64,000 bases of DNA from Sphingomonas sp. BK345. GTDB lineage: Bacteria > Pseudomonadota > Alphaproteobacteria > Sphingomonadales > Sphingomonadaceae. Below are positions 16,255 to 26,009 of the stretch, one piece after another; positions within the stretch are counted from its first letter, which is position 1, and the number at the start of each line of letters is the position of its first letter. Under the pieces are notes generated by a model. That model was not told the DNA's origin and made no database searches. It saw nothing but the letters and a program-made list of their open reading frames with translations. The stretch is from positions 62,001-126,000 of the forward strand of contig NZ_JACHZX010000002.1 in the NCBI RefSeq assembly GCF_014193845.1, in the 5' to 3' direction. A program made the translations under genes and the position numbers.

Positions 16255-16267
16255 GTTACCGCTACCA
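16255..16267. promoter_or_regulatory. LacI-like operator upstream of the secreted GH43
   Basis: GTTACCGCTACCA (reverse complement TGGTAGCGGTAAC) matches nine of twelve bases of the GGTAACGTTACC palindrome seen at 17771 and 40863. It lies about 37 bases before the GH43 start on the minus strand. Confidence 0.4.
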
Positions 16268-16376
16268 TAACAAGGAGCGCGTCCTCCTCCGGCAGCGGAT
16301 GAAGAAGCGGGGCGCCGTATGCGTCGCCGGCCAATCTCGCGACCGCTTGCACCCCTTCCGGAATGCTGTAGAACAT

Positions 16377-16388
16377 ATCAGATAGGAT
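16377..16388. promoter_or_regulatory. TATAGGAT-like box (putative GntR operator), site 2
   Basis: ATCAGATAGGAT differs by one base from the best form ATCATATAGGAT. It lies 47 bases before the esterase ATG at 16435 and would also serve the divergent GH43. Confidence 0.5.
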
Positions 16389-16404
16389 TCGTCGAGCCGT
16401 GTAG

Positions 16405-17625
<1,221 letters not shown>

Positions 17626-18078
17626 TGGCAGACCCGATCTTACCTGTTGATTCTTGAGCCCTAATCTGTTCGCGGCGAAGGGTCGCCGGCGCTGAGCAAC
17701 CGAATAGCCGCTGACAGTTTTTATTCACGAGAGAGTGTTGACACGAAAGGAAGCATGATTACGCTTCGATGGTAACGTTACCGTCCAAGGCTAGTGGCCG
17801 ACTCGATCCGCCGATCGAAGAGGTATGTTCGCCAACGACGGGAGAGCGTGTGAGAGGAGGAGGGTGACGCACCATCGCCGCAGCGATGTGAGAAGTTTCT
17901 GGTACGAAGCGCGGGCGAGCGCCGGACCGGGGTCATCGATGATCGCTGGAACGATGACTTGTCACAAGCGCCGACTTTCATCACGGCGAAGCGAAGGAGT
18001 GCGGCTCATGGCGGAGCCGGCTGCCGCACATTGCTGCCGATCACAGATCAACGATACAAACTCTTGGAGGAGGGGACG
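17626..18078 (+). promoter_or_regulatory. Upstream region and long leader of the second TonB receptor gene
   Basis: This 453-base gap contains a possible -35 TTGACA (17738-17743) with a weak -10 TACGCT 16 bases on, immediately followed by the palindrome TGGTAACGTTACCG (17770-17783). A repressor bound there would cover the transcription start. About 300 bases of untranslated leader would then precede the ATG at 18079. No convincing small gene is seen in it. Confidence 0.5.
17770..17783. promoter_or_regulatory. LacI-type operator TGGTAACGTTACCG, copy 1
   Basis: Contains the perfect 12-base palindrome GGTAACGTTACC. The identical 14-mer occurs at 40862-40875, beside the LacI gene, so this is a likely distant target of that regulator. 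Confidence 0.65.
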
Positions 18079-21000
18079 ATGATGAGAGCCACCATTAGCG
18101 CACGCCGCGCCGGTATGCGGGGCGGCGTGGCCTTCGCCGCGCTGGTCACCGCGATCGCGCTGCCGGCGGCCGCCTGGGCGCAGTCGGCACCCGCCGGGCA
18201 GGAAGCGGGCGCCGCGATGACGCCGCCCGAGGTGCCCCCGCAGCTCGACACCACCGCCGGCTCCACCGCGCGATCCGAGCAGGACGGCGCGGGCGCGCGC
18301 GATGCCGCCGCGCAGGACATCATCGTCACCGGATCGCGCATCACCACGGGCGGCTTCACCGCGCCGACGCCGACGACGGTGATCGATTCCGGTGCGATCG
18401 CGGCCAACGCGCAGCCCAACGTCTTCACCACCATCGCGCAGCTGCCGTCGCTACAGGGCTCGAGCGGCACCAGCGTCAACACCTTCAGCACCTCGAGCGG
18501 CGCGCAGGGGCTGAGCTCCTTCTCGCTGCGCGGCGTGGGCGCGATCCGCACGCTGACGCTGATCGACGGCCAGCGCGTCGTCGGCGCCAACGTCACCGGC
18601 GTGCCCGACGTCAGCCAGTTCCCACAGCTCCTGATCAAGCGAGTCGACGTGGTCAACGGCGGCGCCTCCGCGTCCTACGGTTCGGACGCGGTCGGCGGCG
18701 TGGTCAACTTCATCACCGACACACGCTTCAAGGGCGTGAAGGGCAACGTCCAAGGCGGCATCACCGACTATGGCGACAACGAGCAGGTGCTCGTCCAACT
18801 CGCCGCGGGCACCAGCCTGCTCGATGATCGGCTCCACATCGTCGGCAGCACCGAATATGCGCGCGACGAGGGTGTCGGCGGCGGCGAGTTCGGCATCGGG
18901 CTGGCCGGCGGGCGCGACTGGTTCAAGCAGACGACGCTGGTCAACCGCAACGTCACCAACGATGGCTCGCCGCAGTACGTGTTGCGCGACTATGCCCAGT
19001 CGATCACCTTCGCCAAATACGGCCTGATCACCGCTGGGCCGCTGCAGGGCATCGCCTTCGACCAGTCGGGCAGCCCGTTCCAGTTCCAGTACGGCTCGAA
19101 CGGCGTGCCGTCGCGGACATCGTCGGGAGCAGTAATCGGCTGTTTCGCCGGTTTCTGCCAGGGCGGTGATCTGTCGGGCAACGTCGACGCGGGGCGCTCG
19201 CTGCTGTCGGGGCTGGAGCGCATCAACAGCTACGGTCGGATCGGCTTCGACTTCGCGCCCGACAACGAGATCTACGTCACCTCGAACATCGCGCAGGTGA
19301 AGACCAACAACCAGCCGGTGGGCGGACAGAACCGCCCGGCGCTGACGATCCAGTGCGCCAATCCCTATGTTCCCGCGCAGGTCAAGGCGGCCTGCGCCAC
19401 CGCGGGGATCACGAGCTTCCAGTTCGGCACCAGCAACGCCGCGCTCGGCAACACCCAGGTCCATACCGATCGGCGCCAGTACCGCTTCGTGGTCGGCGCC
19501 AAGGGGCGCCAGCCGGTGTTCGGATCGGACTGGAGCTACGACATCTACGTCGAGCACGGCACCAACCGTACCAAGATCGACGTCGACAACATCCTGCTCA
19601 CCAACCGCTACAACAACGCGATCAACGCCACGACGCTCGACGGCGCGATCGTCTGCGCCAACCCGGTTGCGCGCGCCGCGGGCTGTCAGCCGCTCAACGT
19701 CTTCGGCGGCAACCCGTCGCAGCAGGCGCTCGACTACGTCATGCCCGCCAACGGCCCGCGCCAGCGCACGCGCCAGACGCAGGATGTCGCCAGCCTCAAC
19801 TTCTCGGGGTCGCCGTTCAGTTCCTGGGCGGGGCCGGTGTCGGTCGCGTTCGGCGGCGAGTTCCGCCACGAGTTCTACAAGGTGACCGCGGATCCTTATG
19901 GCGCGGGTATCGAGAACCAGCCGTACGACTCGATCTACCCGTTCGATCCGGTCCAATTGCCCGCGGGCAACAACTGGTATGCCGGCAATTACAAGAACGG
20001 CACCGGCGCCTATAGCGTGAAGGAGGCGTTCGTCGAGGTCGACGTACCGCTGCTCAACGGCGACTCGGTAGGTCGCGCCAGCGTCAACGGCGCGGCGCGA
20101 GTCACCGACTACAGCACCTCGGGCACGGTCTGGGCGTGGAAGGTCGGCGGTACCTGGGACCTGCCGATCGACGGCTTCCGCTTGCGCGGCGTGACCTCGC
20201 GCGACGTGCGCGCCCCGAATCTGTCGGAGCTGTTTGCCGCGCCGGTGACGACGACGCAGCCGAACTTCTTCGACCCGTTCCGCAACGTCAACGTGCTCGC
20301 GATCCAGAACACGATTGGCAACCCTGCCCTGACGCCGGAGATCGCGCGCAACACCACCGCGGGCATCTCCTTCTCCGGGTCGAGCTGGGCGCCGGGCCTG
20401 AGCCTGTCGTTCGACTGGTACAAGCTCAAGATCACCGACGTCATCTCGAGCCTGGGGGCGGGCGACATCGTCGATCTGTGCTATCGCAACATCCTCCCCG
20501 AGACGTGCAGCGCCTTCAATCTCAACAACCAGGCGGGGCCGAACTTCATCAACGTTCAGGCCTTCAACCTGGCGTCGATCGACACCTCGGGCTTCGACAT
20601 CGAGGCGAGCTACCGCTGGCAGCGGCCGTTGGGCCTGCCCGGGCGGCTCACCGTGCGCGCGCTGGCGACGCACATCAGCAAGTTCGTCACCGACACCGGG
20701 CTTGCCGGCCAGATCCCCAACGACACCGCGGGCGTGAACAACGGCAACACGCCCGATTGGAAGTGGCTGGCGGTGCAGACCTACGAGGGTGACGACTTCT
20801 CGCTGCTGGTGCAGGAGCGCTGGTTTAGCGACGGCACGCTCGGCAACCAATATGTCGTCTGCGCGCCCGGCACTTGCCCGGAGTCGACCAGGCAACATCC
20901 CACCATCGACCAGAACTTCATGCCCGGCGCCTTCTACATGGACGTCGGCGGGACGTACAACATCACCGAGGCAGTCACCGCCTATGCCAAGGTGGACAAC

Positions 21001-21102
21001 CTCTTCAACCGCGATCCCGCCAAGTCGCCGTCTTTCGTCAATCCGGCGCTGTACGACGTCCTCGGGCGGACCTACCGGCTGGGCGTCCGCTTCAGCTTCT
21101 GA
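18079..21102 (+). CDS. TonB-dependent outer-membrane receptor (glycan-associated type)
   Basis: The 1007-residue receptor starts at ATG 18079 behind GGAGGAGGGG. It has a signal peptide (ending AAWAQS), a TonB-box-like IIVTGSRITTGG segment, a plug (VIDSGAIAANAQPNVF, SLRGVGAIRTLTLIDGQRVV) and a 22-strand barrel ending in LGVRFSF. It shares the overall design of the receptor at 7-10 kb but not its sequence, so it probably takes a different ligand. Its operator matches that of the MFS-GH43 xylosidase operon, which points to xylo-oligosaccharide import; this is inference. Confidence 0.95.
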   Translation: MMRATISARRAGMRGGVAFAALVTAIALPAAAWAQSAPAGQEAGAAMTPPEVPPQLDTTAGSTARSEQDGAGARDAAAQDIIVTGSRITTGGFTAPTPTTVIDSGAIAANAQPNVFTTIAQLPSLQGSSGTSVNTFSTSSGAQGLSSFSLRGVGAIRTLTLIDGQRVVGANVTGVPDVSQFPQLLIKRVDVVNGGASASYGSDAVGGVVNFITDTRFKGVKGNVQGGITDYGDNEQVLVQLAAGTSLLDDRLHIVGSTEYARDEGVGGGEFGIGLAGGRDWFKQTTLVNRNVTNDGSPQYVLRDYAQSITFAKYGLITAGPLQGIAFDQSGSPFQFQYGSNGVPSRTSSGAVIGCFAGFCQGGDLSGNVDAGRSLLSGLERINSYGRIGFDFAPDNEIYVTSNIAQVKTNNQPVGGQNRPALTIQCANPYVPAQVKAACATAGITSFQFGTSNAALGNTQVHTDRRQYRFVVGAKGRQPVFGSDWSYDIYVEHGTNRTKIDVDNILLTNRYNNAINATTLDGAIVCANPVARAAGCQPLNVFGGNPSQQALDYVMPANGPRQRTRQTQDVASLNFSGSPFSSWAGPVSVAFGGEFRHEFYKVTADPYGAGIENQPYDSIYPFDPVQLPAGNNWYAGNYKNGTGAYSVKEAFVEVDVPLLNGDSVGRASVNGAARVTDYSTSGTVWAWKVGGTWDLPIDGFRLRGVTSRDVRAPNLSELFAAPVTTTQPNFFDPFRNVNVLAIQNTIGNPALTPEIARNTTAGISFSGSSWAPGLSLSFDWYKLKITDVISSLGAGDIVDLCYRNILPETCSAFNLNNQAGPNFINVQAFNLASIDTSGFDIEASYRWQRPLGLPGRLTVRALATHISKFVTDTGLAGQIPNDTAGVNNGNTPDWKWLAVQTYEGDDFSLLVQERWFSDGTLGNQYVVCAPGTCPESTRQHPTIDQNFMPGAFYMDVGGTYNITEAVTAYAKVDNLFNRDPAKSPSFVNPALYDVLGRTYRLGVRFSF

Positions 21103-21109
21103 CCTGACC

Positions 21110-21142
21110 GGCGGCCCGCGTGCCTCAGGCGCGCGGGTCGCC
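21110..21142 (+). terminator. GC-rich hairpin after the TonB receptor gene
   Basis: GGCGGCCCGCG (21110-21120) pairs with CGCGGGTCGCC (21132-21142) with one wobble, eight bases after the stop. There is no T tract, so efficiency is uncertain, but it may separate the receptor from the GntR gene. Confidence 0.45.
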
Positions 21143-21171
21143 GTCCGCCGCTACTTACCTTCATCGTATAA

Positions 21172-21183
21172 AACCTATAGGAT
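21172..21183. promoter_or_regulatory. TATAGGAT box upstream of the GntR gene (site 3)
   Basis: AACCTATAGGAT keeps the core. A second inverted half lies to the left (ATCGTATA at 21163-21170), so the full dyad is ATCGTATA-N5-TATAGGAT. It is placed for autoregulation of the GntR gene. Confidence 0.55.
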
Positions 21184-21290
21184 TGAGGCCGTTTCCCTCT
21201 CGGACCGGCGTACCTCACTTGCGGCAGATCGACACGAAGAGCTCCGTTCCCATCCCATCCCGCGCCGCGCGGCCTGCGCCCGGGCCGACG

Positions 21291-21935
21291 ATGGTGGAAC
21301 GCGCGTATGACCATCTGCTCGACATGCTGATGAGCCTCAGGATTGCGCCGGGCGAGCGGATCGCGATCGACACCGTCGCGCGTCAGCTCGGCATCTCGCA
21401 GACGCCGGTGCGCGAGGCGATGAGCCAGCTCGAGGCGGAGAAGTTGGTCTACAAGATGCCGAACGTCGGCTACCGCGCCAGCCCGCAAATGACGCGGCAA
21501 GAGGTGCGCGATCTCTACACGCTGCGCCAGCTGATCGAGCCCTACGCCGCCGCCCGTGCCGCCGAGGCGATGACCGACGCAGCGATCGCGACCTTGCGCG
21601 CGATCGATCGCGACATGTCGGGCGTGGCGGACGGGGACGCGCGCGCCTATTCGCGCTTCGCCGAGGCCGATGCCGCGCTCCATCGGCTGATCGCGACCGC
21701 CAGCGGCAACCGCCTGATCGCGGACACGATCGAGCGGCTGCACGCGCACCTCCACATCTTCCGCGCGCTCTACGCCACCAACGCGCCGCACGAGGCCGCG
21801 CGCGAGCATCGCGCCATCATCGACGCGTTGGTGGCGCACGATCCCGCCGCGGCCGAGCAGGCGGTGCGCCACCATCTCCTATGCTCGCAGCAGCGGATGG
21901 ATGACGTGCTCGCGGAGGGTACGCCAAACACCTGA
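21291..21935 (+). CDS. GntR-family transcriptional regulator, FCD subfamily
   Basis: The winged helix (residues 1-65) has VERAYDHLLDMLMSL, PGERIAIDTVARQLGISQ and TPVREAMSQLE. The effector domain is FCD type (DLYTLRQLIEPYAAARAAE; ADAALHRLI; REHRAIIDAL; AAEQAVRHHL), whose Asp and His residues usually bind a metal and a small carboxylate. FCD regulators are mostly repressors released by an organic acid or sugar acid. ATG 21291 leaves a bare DNA-binding domain of normal length; TTG at 21219 would add 24 residues. It sits just before the amidohydrolase operon and is the best candidate to bind the six TATAGGAT boxes. Confidence 0.9.
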   Translation: MVERAYDHLLDMLMSLRIAPGERIAIDTVARQLGISQTPVREAMSQLEAEKLVYKMPNVGYRASPQMTRQEVRDLYTLRQLIEPYAAARAAEAMTDAAIATLRAIDRDMSGVADGDARAYSRFAEADAALHRLIATASGNRLIADTIERLHAHLHIFRALYATNAPHEAAREHRAIIDALVAHDPAAAEQAVRHHLLCSQQRMDDVLAEGTPNT

Positions 21936-21965
21936 CAACATTCGACTGGCGGTACGTCCCGACGC

Positions 21966-22007
21966 TTGACAGTCCCCCAGCCCCTACCTAGTCAGATCAT
22001 ATAGGAT
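21966..22007 (+). promoter_or_regulatory. Promoter and TATAGGAT operator of the amidohydrolase-PQQ operon (site 4)
   Basis: TTGACA at 21966-21971 is a consensus -35; a weak -10 (TAGTCA) follows at 17-base spacing, placing the start near 22001. The box ATCATATAGGAT at 21996-22007 would overlap that start, the typical position for repression. The 14-mer ATCATATAGGATAT is shared with 37211. Confidence 0.6.
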
Positions 22008-22027
22008 ATGACATGGAGGGGAGTGCG

Positions 22028-23428
22028 ATGCGGCGGTTTCGCCCAGGTCGCGCGCGGGCGATGATCCGCGTCGGTGCCGCGTTGGCGGCGCTGTGTCTCG
22101 GCGGCGGGGCCGCAGCGGAGACGGTGGTACTCGACCATGTCACGCTGTTCGACGGCACCGGCAGCGCGGCGCGCCCTGACCAGGCCCTGGTGATGACCGA
22201 CGGCCGCATCACCTGGGTCGGCGCCTCCGCCGCACGGCCCAGGCTGAGCGATGCTACGGTCGAGGACCTGCGCGGCAAGTTCCTGATGCCGGGCCTGATC
22301 GACAGCCACGTCCATCTCGGCCTGGTCGACGGCGTCGATCAGAGCTTCCCCAAATATTACGACCGCGCCAACGTCGAGGCGCAGCTCAAACTGTACGCGG
22401 CCTACGGCGTCACCTCGGTCTACACGCTCGGCACCGACGGCGACCTGATCCACCAGGTTATCGCCGACCAGCGCCGCGCCGGCCGGATCGACCGGGCGCG
22501 CGCCTACACGGCGGGTCGCGGTGTGGTCTACAAGGGCAGCTACGGCGGTGTGCCGGGGCTCGAGCAGTCGGTCGCCACCCCGGCCGAGGCGACCGCGATG
22601 GTCCAGCGCGAGACCGCCAAGGGCGACGATTTCGTCAAATTGTGGATGGACGACGAGTTCGGCACCGTCGCCAAGCGCATGCCGTACGAGGTGAGCAAAG
22701 CGGTGATCGACGCCGCCCACGCCGCGGACAAGAAGGCGGCGGCGCACATCTTCTACTACGACAACGCCGCGGAGCTGACGCGCGAGGGCGTCGACGTCTT
22801 CATGCACCAGGTGCGCGACCGAGTGGCCGACCCGGCGCTGACGGCCGCGATGAAGCGGCGCGGCACGTGGCAGCTCGCCTCGACGCTCAGCCGCGAGGCG
22901 AGCTTCACCTACACGCTGCTCCCCTTCGTCGACGAGCCCTTCTTCTCGCGCGGGGTCGCGCCATCGACGATCGCCACGCTGAAGAGCCAGGAGCGCCAGC
23001 GGAAGCTCGCCGCCTCGCCGCTGTTCCCGAAATATCCGCCCGTGCTGCGCAACGCGATGGCGAGCCTCGCCGCCGAAGTGAAAGCCGGAGTGCGCTACGG
23101 CATGGGGACCGACAGCGGGCCGACCGCTCGCTTCCCCGGCTATTTCGCGCATTGGGAGCTGGAGCTGATGGTCAAGGCGGGGCTCACCCCGCTCCAGGCG
23201 CTCACCGCCGCGACCGGCACCAACGCCAGCTTCCTGCGCGAGAACGAGAGCGGCCTGTTGGAGCCGGGCAAATGGGCCGACCTGCTCGTGCTCGATCGCG
23301 ACCCGACGCGCGACATCCGTAACACGCGCTCGATCAACGCGGTCTATGTCGCCGGGCGCAAGGTGCCGACGATCTGGCAGACCTGCGTTGGCCGCGCCGC
23401 CGACGCCTGCGGCACGGCCAAGCCGTGA
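22028..23428 (+). CDS. Secreted amidohydrolase-superfamily metal hydrolase
   Basis: A 466-residue protein with a signal peptide (residues 1-30, ending GAAAE). Metal-site motifs of the amidohydrolase fold are visible: HVHLG after LMPGLIDS, a candidate carboxylated Lys in DDFVKLWMDD, His in KKAAAHIFYYD and FMHQV, and Asp in GMGTDSGP. The imidazolonepropionase-like class acts on amides, lactones or similar bonds; the substrate is unknown. ATG 22028 is chosen over 22013 because GGAGGGGAG lies between them. It opens a six-gene operon (22.0-30.05 kb) with overlapping stops and starts. Its stop overlaps the GTG of the next gene. Confidence 0.88.
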   Translation: MRRFRPGRARAMIRVGAALAALCLGGGAAAETVVLDHVTLFDGTGSAARPDQALVMTDGRITWVGASAARPRLSDATVEDLRGKFLMPGLIDSHVHLGLVDGVDQSFPKYYDRANVEAQLKLYAAYGVTSVYTLGTDGDLIHQVIADQRRAGRIDRARAYTAGRGVVYKGSYGGVPGLEQSVATPAEATAMVQRETAKGDDFVKLWMDDEFGTVAKRMPYEVSKAVIDAAHAADKKAAAHIFYYDNAAELTREGVDVFMHQVRDRVADPALTAAMKRRGTWQLASTLSREASFTYTLLPFVDEPFFSRGVAPSTIATLKSQERQRKLAASPLFPKYPPVLRNAMASLAAEVKAGVRYGMGTDSGPTARFPGYFAHWELELMVKAGLTPLQALTAATGTNASFLRENESGLLEPGKWADLLVLDRDPTRDIRNTRSINAVYVAGRKVPTIWQTCVGRAADACGTAKP

Positions 23429-24747
23429 CCCCCGCGAGCGCGCTGGCGGAGCCCGTACCGGCAGTGGGCGAGGGCACGCTGCGCCCGACGCGGGTGCGCC
23501 ACGCGGTGTTGTGGCTCACCGTGCTGGCCTATCTGATCACCTACATGGACCGCGTGGTGATCGCGACCGCGGCGCCGTCGATCCAGAAGGAATATGGCTT
23601 CTCGCTCGTCACGATGGGCTGGATCTTCGCCGCCTTCCAGTTCGCCTACGCGCTGTTCCAGATCCCCGGCGGCTGGCTTGGCGACCGCTTCGGGCCGCGA
23701 CGCGCGCTTACCGGGGTGGTGGTGTGGTGGTCGACCTTCACCGCCGCGACCGCGCTGACCTGGTCGGCGGGCTCGATGATGGTATGCCGCTTTCTGTTCG
23801 GCCTCGGCGAGGCGGGGGCCTTCCCGATTGCAACGCGCTCGCTGTCGCGCTGGATGCTGCCCGCCGAGCGCGGCTGGGCGCAGGGGCTCACTCACGCCGG
23901 TGCGCGGCTGGGCGGCGCGGTGACCCCGGTGTTCGTGGCGCTGCTGATCGTCGATTTCGGCTGGCGCATGCCGTTCCTGCTGTTCGCCGGCGTCGGGCTG
24001 ATCTGGGCGTTCTGCTGGTTCGTCTATTACCGCGACACGCCGCGCGAGCATCGCCGCGTCAACGCGACCGAGCGCGCGTTGATCGAGGGCGCGCTCGGCA
24101 CTGGCCCGGCGCGCGCCAAGGTGCCGTGGCGTCGGCTGCTGCGCCAACCACAGCTGTGGACGCTGTCGGCGATGTATTTCTGCTATGCCTACTGCATCAA
24201 CATCTTCCTGACCTGGTTCCCGAAATACCTGCACGACGCGCGCGGCTACGATCTCGCGGTAATGGGGCTCTTCGCGAGCCTGCCGCTGATGGCGGGTGTG
24301 GTGGGCGATCTCGCCGGCGGCTGGACCTCGGACCTGCTGGTCAAGCGCGGTGCCGGGCTCAAGATGGCGCGGCGCGTCGTCGCGGTGATTGGCTTCGTCA
24401 CCGCCGCGGTCATGATGCCGCTCGCCGCCGCGATCGATGCGCCGATCGCGAGCATCATTTGCTTCTGCGTCGCCGTATTCGGGCTCGAGCTGACCGTCGG
24501 CGTGTCCTGGGCGGTGACGCTCGACATCGGCGGCGAGTTCGCCGGCTCGGTCTCCGCGGTAATGAACACGCTCGGCAACCTCGGCGCGGCGATCGCCGCC
24601 GCGGTGACCGGCTATATCGTCACCGTCAGCGGCTGGTTCCCCGCCTTCATGGTGCTCGCGGTGCTGTGCGCGATCGCGGCTCTTCTCTTCCTGCGGATCG
24701 ACGCGTCGCGGCGGCTCGCCACCGCCGACGAGGTCGCCGCGGCATGA
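23425..24747 (+). CDS. Major facilitator superfamily transporter (anion:cation symporter type)
   Basis: 440 residues with about 12 membrane segments, starting at GTG 23425 in a GTGA overlap with the amidohydrolase gene. It has the MFS loop motif GGWLGDRFGPRRAL and an N-terminal DRVVIATAAPSIQKEYGF stretch typical of the ACS family, which imports organic anions such as hexuronates, aldonates, phthalate or 4-hydroxyphenylacetate by proton symport. Its place behind a secreted hydrolase and before cytoplasmic dehydrogenases suggests it imports the product made in the periplasm. The substrate is not known. Confidence 0.9.
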   Translation: MTPASALAEPVPAVGEGTLRPTRVRHAVLWLTVLAYLITYMDRVVIATAAPSIQKEYGFSLVTMGWIFAAFQFAYALFQIPGGWLGDRFGPRRALTGVVVWWSTFTAATALTWSAGSMMVCRFLFGLGEAGAFPIATRSLSRWMLPAERGWAQGLTHAGARLGGAVTPVFVALLIVDFGWRMPFLLFAGVGLIWAFCWFVYYRDTPREHRRVNATERALIEGALGTGPARAKVPWRRLLRQPQLWTLSAMYFCYAYCINIFLTWFPKYLHDARGYDLAVMGLFASLPLMAGVVGDLAGGWTSDLLVKRGAGLKMARRVVAVIGFVTAAVMMPLAAAIDAPIASIICFCVAVFGLELTVGVSWAVTLDIGGEFAGSVSAVMNTLGNLGAAIAAAVTGYIVTVSGWFPAFMVLAVLCAIAALLFLRIDASRRLATADEVAAA

Positions 24748-24764
24748 CTTCTGGAGACACTTCG

Positions 24765-26009
24765 ATGACGTCCGACCCGACCGCGCCCGCCCTGTTCGGT
24801 GCGGCGCGCCTGCCGCGCTCCATCCTGTTCGGGCGCGGGCAGCGTGCCGCGCTCGGCTCGGCGACCGCGCGGCTCGGCACCCGCGCGTTGCTCTGCACCG
24901 ACGAGCGCCAGGCCGCACAGCCTGAGTTCGCCGCGATGCTCGCCGACCTCGCCGCGCACGGGGTGGAGACGCGCGTGTTTGACGGCACCGTGCCCGACTT
25001 GCCGCTGCGCTCGATCGACGCGTGCGTCTCCGTCGCCAGCGGCTTCGACCCCGACGTCGTAATCGGCGTCGGCGGCGGCAGCTCGCTCGACCTCGCCAAG
25101 GTGGCGGCGGTGCTGCTCACCCATGGCGGCAGCGTGCGCGATTACTACGGCGAGTTCGCGGTGCCCGGCCCGGTGATGCCGCTGGTGGCGGTGCCGACCA
25201 CCTCCGGCACCGGCTCGGAGGCGACCCCGGTAGCGGTGGTCGCGGACGAGGAGCGCGGCGCCAAGGTCGGCATCGCCAGCCCGCACCTGATCGCGCAGGT
25301 GGCGATCTGCGACCCCGAGCTGACCGTTACCTGTCCGCCCGCGCTCACCGCTTTCTCGGGAGCGGACGCGCTGACCCACGCGGTGGAGGCCTATACCACG
25401 CTGGCGCGCCCGATCGACGCAATGCTGACCGAGCAGCACGTCTTCGTCGGCAAGAACGTGCTTTCCGACCATTTCGCCAAGCTCGCGGTGACCAACGTGT
25501 TCCGCTACCTCGAGCGCGCCGTCGTCGATGGCAGCGACATCGAGGCGCGCGAGGGCGTCATGCTCGCCGCGCTTGCGGCGGGCTGCGCCTTCGGCACCGC
25601 GGGGACCGCCGCGGCGCACGCGCTGCAATATCCGGTCGGCAACCTCACGCACACCGCGCACGGGCAGGGCGTGGCGACGCTGCTGCCCTATGTCATGCAG
25701 TTCAACCGTCCCGCCTGCGCCGACGGCTTCGCCGAGCTCGCCGAACTCGTCGGGATCGCGGGTGCGACGCCGGGGGAGCGCGCGCAGGCGTTCATCGACG
25801 CGGTGGACGCGCTGTTCCAGCGGATCGCCATCCCGCGCTCGCTCGCCGATCTGGGATTGCGCGCCGACCAGCAGGACCATGTCGCGGAATATTCGCTCAA
25901 CGCGGCGCGGCTGATCAAGAACAACCCGCGGCCCCTCGATCTTGCCGCGATGCAGACCATCACGCGTGCCGCCTTCGCCGGCGACCGCGCCACGCTCCTC
26001 CACGCCTGA
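24765..26009 (+). CDS. Iron-containing (type III) alcohol dehydrogenase
   Basis: The 414-residue protein has the NAD-binding GVGGGSSLDLAK and TTSGTGSEATPVAVV motifs. The four metal ligands of the family can be placed at Asp201, His205 (FSGADALTHAVEAY), His285 and His299 (TAHGQG). Relatives include lactaldehyde reductase, 4-hydroxybutyrate dehydrogenase and hydroxyacid-oxoacid transhydrogenase. ATG 24765 has GGAG at 24753-24756; the upstream ATG at 24744 overlaps the MFS stop (ATGA) and is possible. It is paired with the aldehyde dehydrogenase gene, suggesting alcohol to aldehyde to acid oxidation. Confidence 0.9.
   Translation: MTSDPTAPALFGAARLPRSILFGRGQRAALGSATARLGTRALLCTDERQAAQPEFAAMLADLAAHGVETRVFDGTVPDLPLRSIDACVSVASGFDPDVVIGVGGGSSLDLAKVAAVLLTHGGSVRDYYGEFAVPGPVMPLVAVPTTSGTGSEATPVAVVADEERGAKVGIASPHLIAQVAICDPELTVTCPPALTAFSGADALTHAVEAYTTLARPIDAMLTEQHVFVGKNVLSDHFAKLAVTNVFRYLERAVVDGSDIEAREGVMLAALAAGCAFGTAGTAAAHALQYPVGNLTHTAHGQGVATLLPYVMQFNRPACADGFAELAELVGIAGATPGERAQAFIDAVDALFQRIAIPRSLADLGLRADQQDHVAEYSLNAARLIKNNPRPLDLAAMQTITRAAFAGDRATLLHA

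Noticed and set aside
23346..26009. A continuous open frame of 887 codons spanning the MFS gene and the iron alcohol dehydrogenase, which could be read as a fusion protein
   Set aside because: The first 460 codons are an out-of-frame shadow of the MFS gene, which has clear transporter sequence in its own frame. The dehydrogenase has its own ribosome-binding site and ATG at 24765. High GC content makes such long empty frames common.
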